DNA of 64,000 bases, taken from assembly GCF_015776785.2 (NCBI RefSeq), contig NZ_LFMD02000002.1:708916-772915 (forward strand), given 5' to 3'. Source of the stretch: Kitasatospora sp. SUK 42. Lineage in GTDB: Bacteria > Actinomycetota > Actinomycetes > Streptomycetales > Streptomycetaceae. Position 1 is the stretch's first letter. The number at the start of each line of letters is the position of its first letter. Under the pieces are notes generated by a model that was not told where the DNA came from, made no database searches, and worked only from the letters and a program-made list of their open reading frames with translations. The position numbers were made by a program, and so were the translations under genes. Shown here in pieces: positions 16,601 to 26,381 of this stretch.

Positions 16601-18826
16601 TCAGCCCTTCTCCATGTAGGCCGCGCGGTCCTCGTCGAGCAGGCTCTCCAGCGCGGTGCGCAGCTCCGGGTGGGCGGCGAGGTCGGGGTCCTCGGCGACC
16701 AGCCGGGTGGCCTCGGTCCTGGCGGTGAGGATGACCTCCTCGTCCTCCAGCACCGAGAGCACCTTGAGCGAGGACTTCACCCCGGACTGCGCCTGGCCGA
16801 GCACATCGCCCTCGCGGCGCTGTTCGAGGTCGATCCGGGACAGCTCGAAGCCGTCCAGGGTGCCGGCCACCGCGTCCAGCCGGGCCCGGGCGGCGCTGCC
16901 CGCGGGCATGTCGCTGACCAGCAGGCACAGGCCCGCCGCGCTGCCGCGGCCGACCCGGCCGCGCAGCTGGTGGAGCTGGGAGACGCCGAAGCGGTCGGCG
17001 TCCATGATGACCATCGCGGTGGAGTTGGGGACGTTGACGCCGACCTCGATGACCGTGGTGGCGACCAGCACGTCCACCTCCCCGGCCGCGAACCGGCGCA
17101 TCACGTCGTCCTTGGCCTCCGGGGCGAGGCGGCCGTGCAGGATCTCCACCCGCAGGCCGCTCAGCGGGCCCTTGGCCAGCTTCTCGGCGGTCTCCACCAC
17201 CGAGAGCGGGGGCCGCCGTTCGTCGCTCCCGGCGCCGAGGTCGGCGACGTCCTCGAAGTCGTCCTCGTCCGCCCTGCGCTTCCTCTTCCCGTCCTTCGGC
17301 GGAGCGGCGGGCTCCTCGTCCCCGATCCGGGGGCAGACCACGTACGCCTGGTGGCCCTTGCCGACCTCCTCGCGGACCCGCTCCCAGGCCCTGGTGAGGA
17401 AGTTGGGCTTCTCCAGCGCCGGGACGACGTGGGTGGAGATCGGCGAACGGCCGGCCGGGAGCTGGTCCAGGACGGACGTCTCCAGGTCCCCGAAGACGGT
17501 CATCGCGACGGTGCGCGGGATCGGGGTGGCGGTCATCACCAGCAGGTGCGGCGGCTGGTCGCCCTTGGCGCGCAGCGCGTCCCGCTGCTCGACGCCGAAG
17601 CGGTGCTGCTCGTCCACCACAACCAGGCCGAGGTCCTGGAACTGGACCTTGTCCTCGATCAGCGCGTGCGTCCCGATGGCGATCCCGGCGTCCCCGCAGG
17701 CCATGTCGAGCAGCGCCTGGCGGCGGGCCGGGACGCCCATCGAGCCGGTCAGCAGCACCACCCGGGTGCCCAGGTCGGAGCCGCCGAGCATGCCGCCCTC
17801 GGCGAGGTCGCCCATCATCTCGACGATCGAGCGGTGGTGCTGCTGGGCCAGCACCTCGGTGGGGGCGAGCAGCACGGCCTGGCCGCCCGCGTCCACCACG
17901 GCGAGCATGGCGCGCAGCGCGACCAGCGTCTTGCCGGAGCCGACCTCGCCCTGGAGGAGGCGGTGCATCGGGTGCTCGGTGGCGAGGTCGGCGGCGATCT
18001 CGGCGGAGACCTTCTGCTGGCCCTCGGTGAGGGTGAAGGGCAGCCGGGCGTCGAAGGCGTCCAGCAGCCCGTCGGCGCGGGCCTTGCGCGGCTTGGCGGG
18101 CAGCGCGGAGTCGGCGGCCCGGCGCTGGGCGAGGGCGACCTGGAGGACGAAGGCCTCGTCCCAGCGCAGCCGGCTCTGGGCGCGCTCGCGGTCGGCCTGG
18201 CCGCGCGGGCGGTGGATCAGCTCCAGCGCCTCGGGCAGCGGGATCAGGTCGTGCCGCTCGCGCAGTTCGGCGGGCAGCGGTTCGCCGACGTCGCCGAGGT
18301 GCTTGGTGAGTGCGGTCTCGATGCAGATCGACAGCTTCCAGCTGGGCATCTGGGCGCTGGCGCCGTACACCGGGATGAGCCGGCCGGCGAACTGCTTCGC
18401 GGCGTCCGACCCCGCGTCCTCGTCGAGCAGCTGGTAGTCGGGCGAGACCAGTTGGCGGGTGCGGTTGAAGACGCCGACCTTGCCCGCGAACAGGCCCTGG
18501 GCGCCGGCCCTGAGCTCCTTCTGCCGCCAGCCCTGGTTGAAGAAGACCAGCGAGAGCCGGCTGCGGCCGTCGGTGACGACGACCTCCAGGCGGTCGCCCT
18601 TGCGGCCGCGGAACGGGATCAGGGTGACCTTCTCGATCCGGGCCAGCACGGTGACGTGCTCGTCGATCTCCAGCTCGTCCAGGCTGGTGAGCTGGCCGCG
18701 TTCGACGTAGCGGCGCGGGTAGTGGTGCAGCAGGTCCCCGACCGTGCGCAGCTTGAGGCTGTCGGCGAGCACCTTCGCGGTGCGGTCGCCGACGAGCTTG
18801 GTCAGTGGTTCATCGAGAGCGCCCAT
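16601..18826 (-). CDS. recG: ATP-dependent DNA helicase RecG
   Basis: A 741-residue superfamily 2 helicase that remodels stalled forks and branched recombination intermediates. An N-terminal wedge/OB domain (about 1-230) is followed by Walker A GEVGSGKT, the DEQH box (VVDEQHRFG), TATPIPRT, and helicase C-terminal motifs (VATTVIEVGVNVPN, QLRGRVGRG). An acidic/basic insertion at about residues 500-530 (KDGKRKRRADEDDFEDVADL) is not in the core fold and is probably a surface loop. It follows the DAK2 gene by 47 bp, the usual order in actinomycetes. Confidence 0.97.
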   Translation of the reverse strand: MGALDEPLTKLVGDRTAKVLADSLKLRTVGDLLHHYPRRYVERGQLTSLDELEIDEHVTVLARIEKVTLIPFRGRKGDRLEVVVTDGRSRLSLVFFNQGWRQKELRAGAQGLFAGKVGVFNRTRQLVSPDYQLLDEDAGSDAAKQFAGRLIPVYGASAQMPSWKLSICIETALTKHLGDVGEPLPAELRERHDLIPLPEALELIHRPRGQADRERAQSRLRWDEAFVLQVALAQRRAADSALPAKPRKARADGLLDAFDARLPFTLTEGQQKVSAEIAADLATEHPMHRLLQGEVGSGKTLVALRAMLAVVDAGGQAVLLAPTEVLAQQHHRSIVEMMGDLAEGGMLGGSDLGTRVVLLTGSMGVPARRQALLDMACGDAGIAIGTHALIEDKVQFQDLGLVVVDEQHRFGVEQRDALRAKGDQPPHLLVMTATPIPRTVAMTVFGDLETSVLDQLPAGRSPISTHVVPALEKPNFLTRAWERVREEVGKGHQAYVVCPRIGDEEPAAPPKDGKRKRRADEDDFEDVADLGAGSDERRPPLSVVETAEKLAKGPLSGLRVEILHGRLAPEAKDDVMRRFAAGEVDVLVATTVIEVGVNVPNSTAMVIMDADRFGVSQLHQLRGRVGRGSAAGLCLLVSDMPAGSAARARLDAVAGTLDGFELSRIDLEQRREGDVLGQAQSGVKSSLKVLSVLEDEEVILTARTEATRLVAEDPDLAAHPELRTALESLLDEDRAAYMEKG

Positions 18827-18873
18827 CAGGCCCCTGTCTACACCACGGGGGCGACAAACCGGCCCCTACTCCC

Positions 18874-20505
18874 CTACTCCACCCCGATGAGCAGCGGCGT
18901 GGACTCCTGCCCGCCGTGGAAGACCACCGAGTCGACCTCGGGCCGCTGCTGGCGCACGTGCGCGACCAGCCGGTCGGCGAGCGCGCGGTCGGCGCCCTCA
19001 CCAAGGATCAGGGTGACGAGTTCGCCGCCGGCGCCGAGCATCCGGTCCAGCACGCTCTCGCCGACCTCGGCCAGCCCGGCGCCGATCACCGCGACGTCGC
19101 CGTCGATCAGGCCGAGCACGTCCCCCGCCTGGCAGACCCCGGCCATGGTCCAGGACTCCCCCTCGGCGACGGCGAGTTCCGCGTACCGGGTGGCCCCGGC
19201 GGCGGAGGTCATGGCGACCACGTCCTCGTCGAAGCGGCGGCCGCCCTCGTGCACCGCGAGCGCCGCCAGCCCCTGGACCGGCGAGCGGGTGGGCAGGACG
19301 GCCATCCGCACGCCCTCCTCCCGCAGCTGGTCGGCGGCGGCCCCGGCGGCGGCGCGCAGTTCGGGGTCGTTGAGCAGCAGGACGACCTCGCGGGCGGCCG
19401 AGCGGCGCACCGCGTCGGCGAGTTCGGCGCTGGCCGGACGGCGGTCCGGGTCGGCGTGCAGGACGACGGCGCCGGCCTGCTCGCACAGTTCGGCCAGACC
19501 GCCGCCGTAGACCACGGAGAGCACCGCCCGGGCCCGCTCCTCGCGTTCGCCGCGCTCGGCGGCGGTGCCGGAGCGGGCGGCGGCCTCGGCGAAGTGCGTG
19601 ATCCGGATCTGGTGCGGGCGCCCGGCCTCGACCCCGGCCTCCACGGCGGCGCCCGCGTCGTCCACGTGGACGTGCACGTTCCACAGTCCGTCGCCGCCGC
19701 CGACCACCAGGGAGTCGCCGAGCGCGCCGAGCCGCATCCGCAGCGCGGGCAGTGCCCGGTCGGGGGCGTCCAGCAGGTAGATGACCTCGAAGGCGGGGTG
19801 GCCCGGCCCGGGCGGCCTCACGTGCGCCGTGCAGGTCTCCACCGGGCGGACGTCCCCGCGCAGCGCGACCGGTCCCATCGGCTGCTGCCCGGCGACGGCG
19901 TCGGCGAGCGCGCCGAGGACGGCCACCAGGCCGCGCCCGCCGGCGTCCACGACGCCGTTCTCGGCCAGCACGGCGAGCTGTTCGGGGGTGTGCCGCAGCG
20001 CGTCCCGGGCGGCCCGGTAGGCGGTGTCGGCGACCTGCGCGAGCCCGTCCCCGGCCCGTACGGCCTCGCGGGCGGCGACCCTGGCGACGGTCAGCAGGGT
20101 GCCCTCGACGGGCTCCGCGACGGCCTGGTACGCGGAGTCGGCGGCCCGTTGCAGGGCGGCCCGCAGCTGTTCGGCGCCACCGCCCTCGGCGAGCTTCTCC
20201 GCGGTGCCGCGCAGCCACTGGGCGAGGATCACCCCGGAGTTGCCGCGGGCGCCGACCAGGGCGCCGCGGGCCATCGCCCGGACCGTGTCGGCCAGTCCGG
20301 GGGCCGGGTCGGCGGCGGGGTCGGCGAAGCGGCTCTCCACCTCGGCGGCGGCGGACTCGACGGTCAGGTAGAGGTTGGTGCCGGTGTCGCCGTCCGGGAC
20401 GGGGTAGACGTTGAGCGCGTCGATCTCCTCGCGCGCCTGGCCGAGCGCGCGCAGGGCGAGCTGGCACCAGGTGCGCACGGCCGGGGCGTCGAGCGTGTGC
20501 AGCAC
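18874..20505 (-). CDS. DAK2-domain protein (FakA/YloV-like)
   Basis: A 543-residue protein from GTG 20505, chosen because GGAGGAG lies 5 nt upstream. The N-terminal DAK2 ATP-binding domain has NVYPVPDGDTGTNLYLT and the loop VGARGNSGVILAQWLRG. The rest resembles the FakA middle and C-terminal domains. FakA phosphorylates fatty acids bound to DegV-type FakB proteins; no FakB partner is in this window. The gene precedes recG and diverges from rpmB, a conserved arrangement. The exact substrate is inferred, not shown. Confidence 0.85.
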   Translation of the reverse strand: MLHTLDAPAVRTWCQLALRALGQAREEIDALNVYPVPDGDTGTNLYLTVESAAAEVESRFADPAADPAPGLADTVRAMARGALVGARGNSGVILAQWLRGTAEKLAEGGGAEQLRAALQRAADSAYQAVAEPVEGTLLTVARVAAREAVRAGDGLAQVADTAYRAARDALRHTPEQLAVLAENGVVDAGGRGLVAVLGALADAVAGQQPMGPVALRGDVRPVETCTAHVRPPGPGHPAFEVIYLLDAPDRALPALRMRLGALGDSLVVGGGDGLWNVHVHVDDAGAAVEAGVEAGRPHQIRITHFAEAAARSGTAAERGEREERARAVLSVVYGGGLAELCEQAGAVVLHADPDRRPASAELADAVRRSAAREVVLLLNDPELRAAAGAAADQLREEGVRMAVLPTRSPVQGLAALAVHEGGRRFDEDVVAMTSAAGATRYAELAVAEGESWTMAGVCQAGDVLGLIDGDVAVIGAGLAEVGESVLDRMLGAGGELVTLILGEGADRALADRLVAHVRQQRPEVDSVVFHGGQESTPLLIGVE

Positions 20506-20694
20506 CAGGTCTCCTCCGGATGGGACGCCGCGCTGGCCTGAGGGGCGACAGCACATCCAGGCAGCGGCGAGGGGTGATACCGGCAGGTTATCGGGGGCCC
20601 GGGAGGGCGGCCCCGATCGGCGGCCGGAGCGATCACTCGGCCGGTCGTGGTAGTTTCGTGGGACGGAAGCAAGCGTTGTATGCTCTTCCGGTTG

Positions 20695-20710
20695 CCTGGA
20701 ACCGTCCAGG
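20695..20710 (+). promoter_or_regulatory. Small dyad upstream of rpmB
   Basis: CCTGGA-accg-TCCAGG, perfect 6-bp arms, about 95 bp before rpmB in the 298-bp divergent gap (20506-20803). It may be a leader hairpin. No promoter hexamers in this gap were convincing enough to list. Confidence 0.3.
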
Positions 20711-20803
20711 CTCACCCCCTTGTCCGGTCTGGTTCACGCGAGTGCTCCGGTGGGTGGGCGGGGTTTTCGAAAGTAACTGATCTGAAGTCTTGGAGTGACT
20801 CCT

Positions 20804-20989
20804 GTGGCTGCCAACTGCGACGTCTGCGGCAAGGGGCCGGGCTTCGGCAACAGCATCTCCCACTCTCACCGCCGTACCCCCCGTCGTTGGAACCCCAACA
20901 TCCAGACGGTGCGCGCTGTGATTGGGCGGACGCCGAAGCGGCTCAACGTCTGCACCTCGTGCATCAAGGCCGGTAAGGTCTCGCGCTGA
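20804..20989 (+). CDS. rpmB: Ribosomal protein bL28 (zinc-binding form)
   Basis: A 61-residue large-subunit protein. GTG 20804 ([20 protein letters not shown]) is preferred over GTG 20795 because GGAG sits about 8 nt upstream and the family begins here. CDVC and CTSC pairs make it the Cys-containing, zinc-binding paralogue type; many streptomycetes also carry a Cys-less copy elsewhere that is induced under zinc limitation. It is monocistronic, with a strong terminator after it. Confidence 0.97.
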   Translation: MAANCDVCGKGPGFGNSISHSHRRTPRRWNPNIQTVRAVIGRTPKRLNVCTSCIKAGKVSR

Positions 20990-20995
20990 CGCGCA

Positions 20996-21053
20996 GACCG
21001 GCATGCCGGTCCTCCAGTGAGCCGGTTCATCCTCGGATGGGCCGGCTTCACTG
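20996..21053 (+). terminator. rpmB terminator region (two hairpins)
   Basis: A perfect 16-bp palindrome GACCGGCATGCCGGTC (20996-21011) is followed by a longer hairpin CAGTGAGCCGG...CCGGCtTCACTG (21015-21053) and then TTT. Confidence 0.65.
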
Positions 21054-21094
21054 TTTCCGTGGCCGGCTACGCCGTTTTCCGGACTCACCGTTGG

Positions 21095-21123
21095 TGGGCG
21101 GACTCCTCAGAGGAGCCCGCCCA
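21095..21123 (-). terminator. thiD terminator hairpin
   Basis: TGGGCGG...CCTC-AGAGG...CCGCCCA forms a nearly complete stem-loop 28 bp after the thiD stop codon. Confidence 0.6.
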
Positions 21124-21150
21124 TCGACGTTTTCCGGCTCTGCGGGGTCC

Positions 21151-21948
<798 letters not shown>

Positions 21949-21971
21949 GAGGTCAACCTACCTCCGGCGGT

Positions 21972-22997
21972 TCAGAGCACCGCTTCGGATTCCGCCCAGC
22001 GCTGCTCCGGCACGGTCTTCAGCCGGGTCACCGCGTCGGCGATCGGCAGCAGCTCGATGCCGGTCCGGCGCAGCGCGGTGAAGTGCCCGAACGCGCCCTG
22101 GTGGACGGCCTCCACCGCGTGCCAGCCGAAGCGGGTGGCGAGCACCCGGTCCCGGGCGGTCGGGGTGCCGCCGCGCTGGGTGTGGCCGAGGATGACCGGG
22201 CGGGCCTCCTTGCCGAGCAGGTTCTCCAGCTCGTGCGCGAGCCGGTTGCCGATCCCGCCGAAGGTCCGGTGCCCGAACTGGTCGACGTCGCCGTGGTCGA
22301 AGCGCATGGTGCCGGGCTGCGGGGCCGCGCCCTCGGCGACGGCGATGATGGCGAACTTCTTGCCGCGGTCGAAGCGGTCCTCGACCATCCGGGCCACCGC
22401 CTCGATGTCGAAGGGCTTCTCCGGGATCAGGATGCCGTGCGCGCCGCCCGCCATGCCCGCGGTGAGGGTGATCCAGCCGGTGTGACGGCCCATCAACTCC
22501 ACGACCATGACCCGCTGGTGGGACTCCGCGGTGGTCTTCAGCCGGTCGATCGCCTCGGTCGCGACGTGCACCGCGGTGTCGAAGCCGAAGGTGACGTCGG
22601 TGGCGTCGATGTCGTTGTCGATGGTCTTGGGGACCCCGACCACCGGCAGTCCGGCGTCGCTGAACAGCTTGGCGGCGGTGAGCGTTCCCTCGCCGCCGAT
22701 CGCGATCAGCGCGTCGATGCCGATGTCCCGGGCCAGCGTCTTCGCGTTCTCCACCGCCCAGGCGATCCGTTCGCGCCGCACCCGGGCCGAGCCGAGGATG
22801 GTGCCGCCGAGGGTGAGCAGGCCGGTGACGTCGTCGTGCGAGATCGGCCGGGTGCGGCCCTCGATCAGGCCGAGGAAGCCGTCCAGGATGCCCACGATCT
22901 CGTCGCCGTGGACGTCCGTCCCCCGGTGCACCACCGAGCGGATCACCGCATTGAGGCCGGGGCAGTCGCCGCCGCTGGTCAGTACACCGATGCGCAT
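21972..22997 (-). CDS. pfkA: 6-phosphofructokinase (group III, ATP type)
   Basis: A 341-residue glycolytic kinase, fructose 6-phosphate to fructose 1,6-bisphosphate. [20 protein letters not shown] opens the fold; the active-site loop [12 protein letters not shown] is present. At the position that separates donors, residue 104 is Gly (GGEGT) while residue 124 is Lys (PKTIDND). In the family Gly104 goes with ATP use and Asp104 with pyrophosphate; the mixed Gly104/Lys124 pattern is that of the ATP-dependent actinomycete enzymes. It lies between thiL and thiD, an unusual place for a glycolytic gene. Confidence 0.95.
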   Translation of the reverse strand: MRIGVLTSGGDCPGLNAVIRSVVHRGTDVHGDEIVGILDGFLGLIEGRTRPISHDDVTGLLTLGGTILGSARVRRERIAWAVENAKTLARDIGIDALIAIGGEGTLTAAKLFSDAGLPVVGVPKTIDNDIDATDVTFGFDTAVHVATEAIDRLKTTAESHQRVMVVELMGRHTGWITLTAGMAGGAHGILIPEKPFDIEAVARMVEDRFDRGKKFAIIAVAEGAAPQPGTMRFDHGDVDQFGHRTFGGIGNRLAHELENLLGKEARPVILGHTQRGGTPTARDRVLATRFGWHAVEAVHQGAFGHFTALRRTGIELLPIADAVTRLKTVPEQRWAESEAVL

Positions 22998-23132
22998 GTG
23001 TGGTGTGCTCCCGCTCGCAGTGGTTCAGACCACCCGCTCCGGACGGCGGGCGGGCTCGGATGTCGCAAGCCTACGCAAAACACATCCTCGAATCCCGTCC
23101 GCCGCACATCGGGGCTCCACACTCCTGCCGGC

Positions 23133-24098
23133 TCACTCGGCGAAGTGGTCCCAGCCGCCGACCCGGTCCCAGGGGGCGCCGTCCACCGTCACCCGGCCGC
23201 TGCGCGAGCCCCGCGGGCGGCCGGTCACCTCGCCCACCACCCGCCAGCGGGCCGGGAGTTGGACCCCGCGCGGGAAGGTCGCCACGATCGCGTGGTCCTC
23301 GCCGCCGGAGAGCACCCAGACCATCGGGTCCACCCCGACCGCCTGGCCGATGTCGGCCATCTGCGCCGGGACGTCGAAGTCGGCGGCCTTCAGGTCGATG
23401 TCCACCTCGCTGGCCCGGGCGACGTGGCCGAGGTCGGCGACCAGCCCGTCGCTCACGTCGATCATCGAGGTCGCGCCCAACTCGGCGGCGGCCGGGCCCG
23501 CGTGGTACGGCGGCTCCGGCCGGCGGTGCGCCTCGACGAAGGCGCGCGGGGAGCGGAAGCCGCGCTGCAGCACGGTCAGTCCGGCCGCCGACCAGCCCAG
23601 CCAGCCGGTCACCGCGATCACGTCACCGACCTGCGCGCCGGAGCGCGTCACCGCCGCGCGCCCCTGGAGGTCCCCGAGCGCCGTGATCGCCAGGGTGACG
23701 GTGTCGCCGCGCACCACGTCGCCGCCGACCACCGTCGCCCCGGCCACCTGGCACTCGTCGCGCAGCCCGTCCATCAGCTCGGTGGCCCAGGTGGTCGGCA
23801 GGTCGGCGGGGGCGACCAGCCCGAGCAGTATCGCGGTGGGCACCGCGCCCATCGCGGCCACGTCGGCGAGGTTCTGGGCGGCGGCCTTGCGGCCCACGTC
23901 GTAGGCGGTGGACCAGTCCCGGCGGAAGTGCCGGTTCTCGATCAGGACGTCCGTGGTGGCCACCACCCGGCCGTCCGGGGCCTTCACCACCGCGGCGTCG
24001 TCCCCGGGGCCGAGGTCGACCGCGTCGGTGAGCGGTACCCGGGCGGTCAGCTCCCTGATGAGGCCGAACTCGCCGAGCTCGCCCACGGTCCCCTGCAT
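23133..24098 (-). CDS. thiL: Thiamin-monophosphate kinase
   Basis: A 321-residue enzyme converting thiamin phosphate to the active cofactor thiamin diphosphate. ATG 24098 has AGAGGAC upstream and gives the family start MQGTVGELGEFGLI. ATP and metal motifs: LGPGDDAAVV, TTDVLIENRHF, ADVAAMGA, GGDVVRGD and VLSGGEDHA. It is divergent from the Lrp-like gene and separated from pfkA by 135 bp. Confidence 0.96.
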   Translation of the reverse strand: MQGTVGELGEFGLIRELTARVPLTDAVDLGPGDDAAVVKAPDGRVVATTDVLIENRHFRRDWSTAYDVGRKAAAQNLADVAAMGAVPTAILLGLVAPADLPTTWATELMDGLRDECQVAGATVVGGDVVRGDTVTLAITALGDLQGRAAVTRSGAQVGDVIAVTGWLGWSAAGLTVLQRGFRSPRAFVEAHRRPEPPYHAGPAAAELGATSMIDVSDGLVADLGHVARASEVDIDLKAADFDVPAQMADIGQAVGVDPMVWVLSGGEDHAIVATFPRGVQLPARWRVVGEVTGRPRGSRSGRVTVDGAPWDRVGGWDHFAE

Positions 24099-24329
24099 CT
24101 GCCGTCCTCTCGCCTTTCCTTCCCGGATGGCGCCGCCATCCGGGATCCAGTCCCCGTCGCTCCCCCGCGCGCAGCGTACGCCCTTCGGGGACGCCGAAGT
24201 CTCCCCTCCCCGGCCCACCGCGCGGTAGCGTGGTGATCAGCCTGCCGGTGAACCCGTTCCCACCCCTGTGCCCGACCGGGCGATCACGGCGGCGATCCCC
24301 CCTCCAACCGGCCGCCGGGAGGTCCCCCC

Positions 24330-24563
24330 GTGGTACAGGCATACATCCTGATCCAGACCGAGGTAGGCAAGGCCACCGCCGTGGCCCAGACGATCGGGGG
24401 GATCCCCGGTGTGATCACCGCCGAGGACGTCACCGGTCCGTACGACGTGATCGTCAAGGCCGAGGCCGAGACGGTCGACGAACTCGGCCGCATGGTGGTG
24501 GCCAAGGTCCAGAAGGTCGAAGGCATCACCCGCACCCTCACCTGTCCGGTGGTCCACCTGTAA
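24330..24563 (+). CDS. Stand-alone Lrp/AsnC ligand-binding (RAM) domain
   Basis: A 77-residue protein from GTG 24330 (GGGAGG upstream). It is a complete alpha/beta RAM domain (MVQAYILIQTEVGKATAVAQ ... GPYDVIVKAEAETVDELGRMV) with no helix-turn-helix. In Lrp-type regulators this domain binds amino acids and drives oligomerisation. Single-domain versions are common in actinomycetes and probably modulate full-length regulators; none is encoded nearby. It precedes the DUF3515 gene by 20 bp, likely in one transcript. Confidence 0.92.
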   Translation: MVQAYILIQTEVGKATAVAQTIGGIPGVITAEDVTGPYDVIVKAEAETVDELGRMVVAKVQKVEGITRTLTCPVVHL

Positions 24564-24583
24564 GCCCTGGCTACCATCGGCGG

Positions 24584-25102
24584 GTGGACAGAGAATCCCG
24601 CATCCCCAAGGCGCTGGCCGCGCTTCCGGCGCCGGTCCGCTGGTTCGCCCTGCCCGTCGCGCTGACCTGCACGGTCGTGGTGCTGGTCGGCAGTTGGAGT
24701 TCGGGTGACGCCGGGATCGAGGTCCCGCAGCCGAGCGGCCGGGCCGCCGACTACTGCCGGGCGCTGGCCGCGGCGCTGCCACAGGAGCTGCTCGGACACC
24801 CGCGCAAGGACCCGTCGCCGGCCTCTCCGTACGTCGCCGCCTGGGGCGACTCGCCCCGGACGGTGCTGCGTTGCGGCGTCGACCGGCCGGAGGAGCTGAA
24901 CGGCGAGCACGCCATGGACCTCTCGCCGACGGTCGACGACCTCACCTGGTGGTCGCAGAAGCTGAGCGACGGCGGCTACCGCTTCGTCACGACCATGCGC
25001 GCGGCCTACGTCGAGGTGACCTCCCCGCCCGGCGTCTACGGCAGCCCGCTGGACCCGGCCGCCACGCTGACCCCGCTGGTCAAGGCCAACATCCCGGGCT
25101 GA
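24584..25102 (+). CDS. DUF3515 membrane-anchored protein
   Basis: A 172-residue protein from GTG 24584. A positively charged start is followed by a hydrophobic segment (about residues 20-38: FALPVALTCTVVVLVGSW), probably a membrane anchor, then an extracytoplasmic domain with two Cys (ADYCRAL and VLRCGVD) that may form a disulphide. It matches the actinobacterial DUF3515 family next to ddl and thiL. The function is unknown; the position opposite ddl has led to guesses about the envelope but nothing in the sequence proves it. Confidence 0.85.
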   Translation: MDRESRIPKALAALPAPVRWFALPVALTCTVVVLVGSWSSGDAGIEVPQPSGRAADYCRALAAALPQELLGHPRKDPSPASPYVAAWGDSPRTVLRCGVDRPEELNGEHAMDLSPTVDDLTWWSQKLSDGGYRFVTTMRAAYVEVTSPPGVYGSPLDPAATLTPLVKANIPG

Positions 25103-25123
25103 GGCGTCCCGGGCGGAGCGCGA

Positions 25124-25163
25124 CGACGAGGGCGGGCCGGGAGCTTCCGGCCCGCCCTCGTCG
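25124..25163. terminator. Bidirectional terminator between DUF3515 gene and ddl
   Basis: Perfect 17-bp arms (CGACGAGGGCGGGCCGG and its complement) with a 6-nt loop between convergent genes. Confidence 0.85.
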
Positions 25164-25170
25164 TACCCGC

Positions 25171-26316
25171 CTAGCGCAGCCCGGTCGAGCGGCGCAGCGC
25201 CGTCTGCAGCAGCCGGTCGATCAGCTCCGCGTACGGGACGCCGCTGACCTCCCACATCTTGGGGTAGGCCGAGATCGGGGTGAAGCCCGGCATGGTGTTG
25301 ATCTCGTTGATCATCCAGGTGCCGTCCTCCAGCAGGAAGAAGTCCACCCGGGCCAGGCCTTCGCAGCCGAAGGCCTCGAACGCGGCCACCGCCTGGCGCT
25401 GGATCTCCGCGACCTCCTCGGCGGTGAGCTCCGCGGGGATCCGCACCTCGGAGGAGTCGATGTACTTGGCCTCGAAGTCGTAGAAGTCGAAGCCCTCGCC
25501 GACCAGCACCTCGGCCGGGACGCTGGCCCGCGGGCCGTCCTCGAACTCCAGCACGCCGCACTCGACCTCGCGGCCGGAGACGCCCGCCTCGATGATCAGC
25601 TTGGGGTCGTGCCGGCGGGCCTCCTCGATCGCGGCGTCCAGGTCGGCCAGGTCCTTGACCTTGGTGATGCCGATGCTGGAGCCGGCGCGGCAGGGCTTCA
25701 CGAACAGCGGCAGGCCGAGCGCCGCGGCCCGCTCGCGCACGTCGGCGCGGCCCTGCTCGGTCGTCCAGTCGCGCGGCCGCACGATCGTGTAGTGGCCGAC
25801 GCCCAGGCCGTGCGAGGCCAGGATCCGCTTGGCGAACTCCTTGTCCATGCCGGCCGCGCTGGCCAGCACGCCGTTGCCGACGTACGGGACGCCGGAGAGC
25901 TCCAGCAGGCCCTGAAGGGTGCCGTCCTCGCCCCAGGGGCCGTGCAGCAGCGGGAACACCACGTCGACCTCGCCGAGGGCCTTCGGGGCGTTGCCCGGCT
26001 CGCTCAGGAGCACCTCCCGGTCGCCCGGCGCGACCGGCAGCGCGACCTGCCCGTCGACCGCCTCGGCGACCCCCTGGACGTCCGGCATCCGGCCGTCGGT
26101 GATGGCCATCCGGGCCGGCTCGTCGCTGACCAGCGCCCAGCGGCCCTCGGGGGTGATCCCGATCGGGAGCACCTCGTACTTCTCGCGGTCGATCGCCTTC
26201 AGCACGCTGCCGGCGGTGACCACCGAAACGCCGTGCTCGGAGCTGCGCCCGCCGAAGACCAGCGCGACACGCGGCTTCGGGGCGGACGGGTTCGGGGAGG
26301 TCTGTTCGATGCTCAT
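25171..26316 (-). CDS. ddlA: D-alanine--D-alanine ligase
   Basis: A 381-residue ATP-grasp enzyme making the D-Ala-D-Ala end of peptidoglycan precursors. VALVFGGRSSEHGVS, the central HGPWGEDGTLQGLLEL, SSIGITKV and the C-terminal metal site ARVDFFLLEDG ... NEINTMPGFT are all present. In the omega-loop the residue that separates D-Ala from D-lactate ligases appears as the Tyr type (DFYDFEAKYID), which supports the ordinary D-Ala-D-Ala activity. It follows gpsA's neighbours in order plsC-gpsA-ddl on the same strand. Confidence 0.96.
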   Translation of the reverse strand: MSIEQTSPNPSAPKPRVALVFGGRSSEHGVSVVTAGSVLKAIDREKYEVLPIGITPEGRWALVSDEPARMAITDGRMPDVQGVAEAVDGQVALPVAPGDREVLLSEPGNAPKALGEVDVVFPLLHGPWGEDGTLQGLLELSGVPYVGNGVLASAAGMDKEFAKRILASHGLGVGHYTIVRPRDWTTEQGRADVRERAAALGLPLFVKPCRAGSSIGITKVKDLADLDAAIEEARRHDPKLIIEAGVSGREVECGVLEFEDGPRASVPAEVLVGEGFDFYDFEAKYIDSSEVRIPAELTAEEVAEIQRQAVAAFEAFGCEGLARVDFFLLEDGTWMINEINTMPGFTPISAYPKMWEVSGVPYAELIDRLLQTALRRSTGLR

Positions 26317-26340
26317 ATCGGGTTTGAGACTACCGTGCGA

Positions 26341-26377
26341 GGGGTTTCCGGGAAGTCAACGCCTTCCCGGAAACCCC
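26341..26377 (-). terminator. gpsA terminator
   Basis: GGGGTTTCCGGGAAG-tcaacgc-CTTCCCGGAAACCCC, 15-bp perfect arms, 4 bp beyond the gpsA stop codon and 24 bp before the ddl start. It separates gpsA from ddl. Confidence 0.8.
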
Positions 26378-26381
26378 CGCC

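Noticed and set aside
21949-22050. TPP riboswitch ahead of thiD
   Set aside because: Only 23 bp separate thiD from pfkA, and no CUGAGA-like thi box was seen upstream of thiD or thiL.
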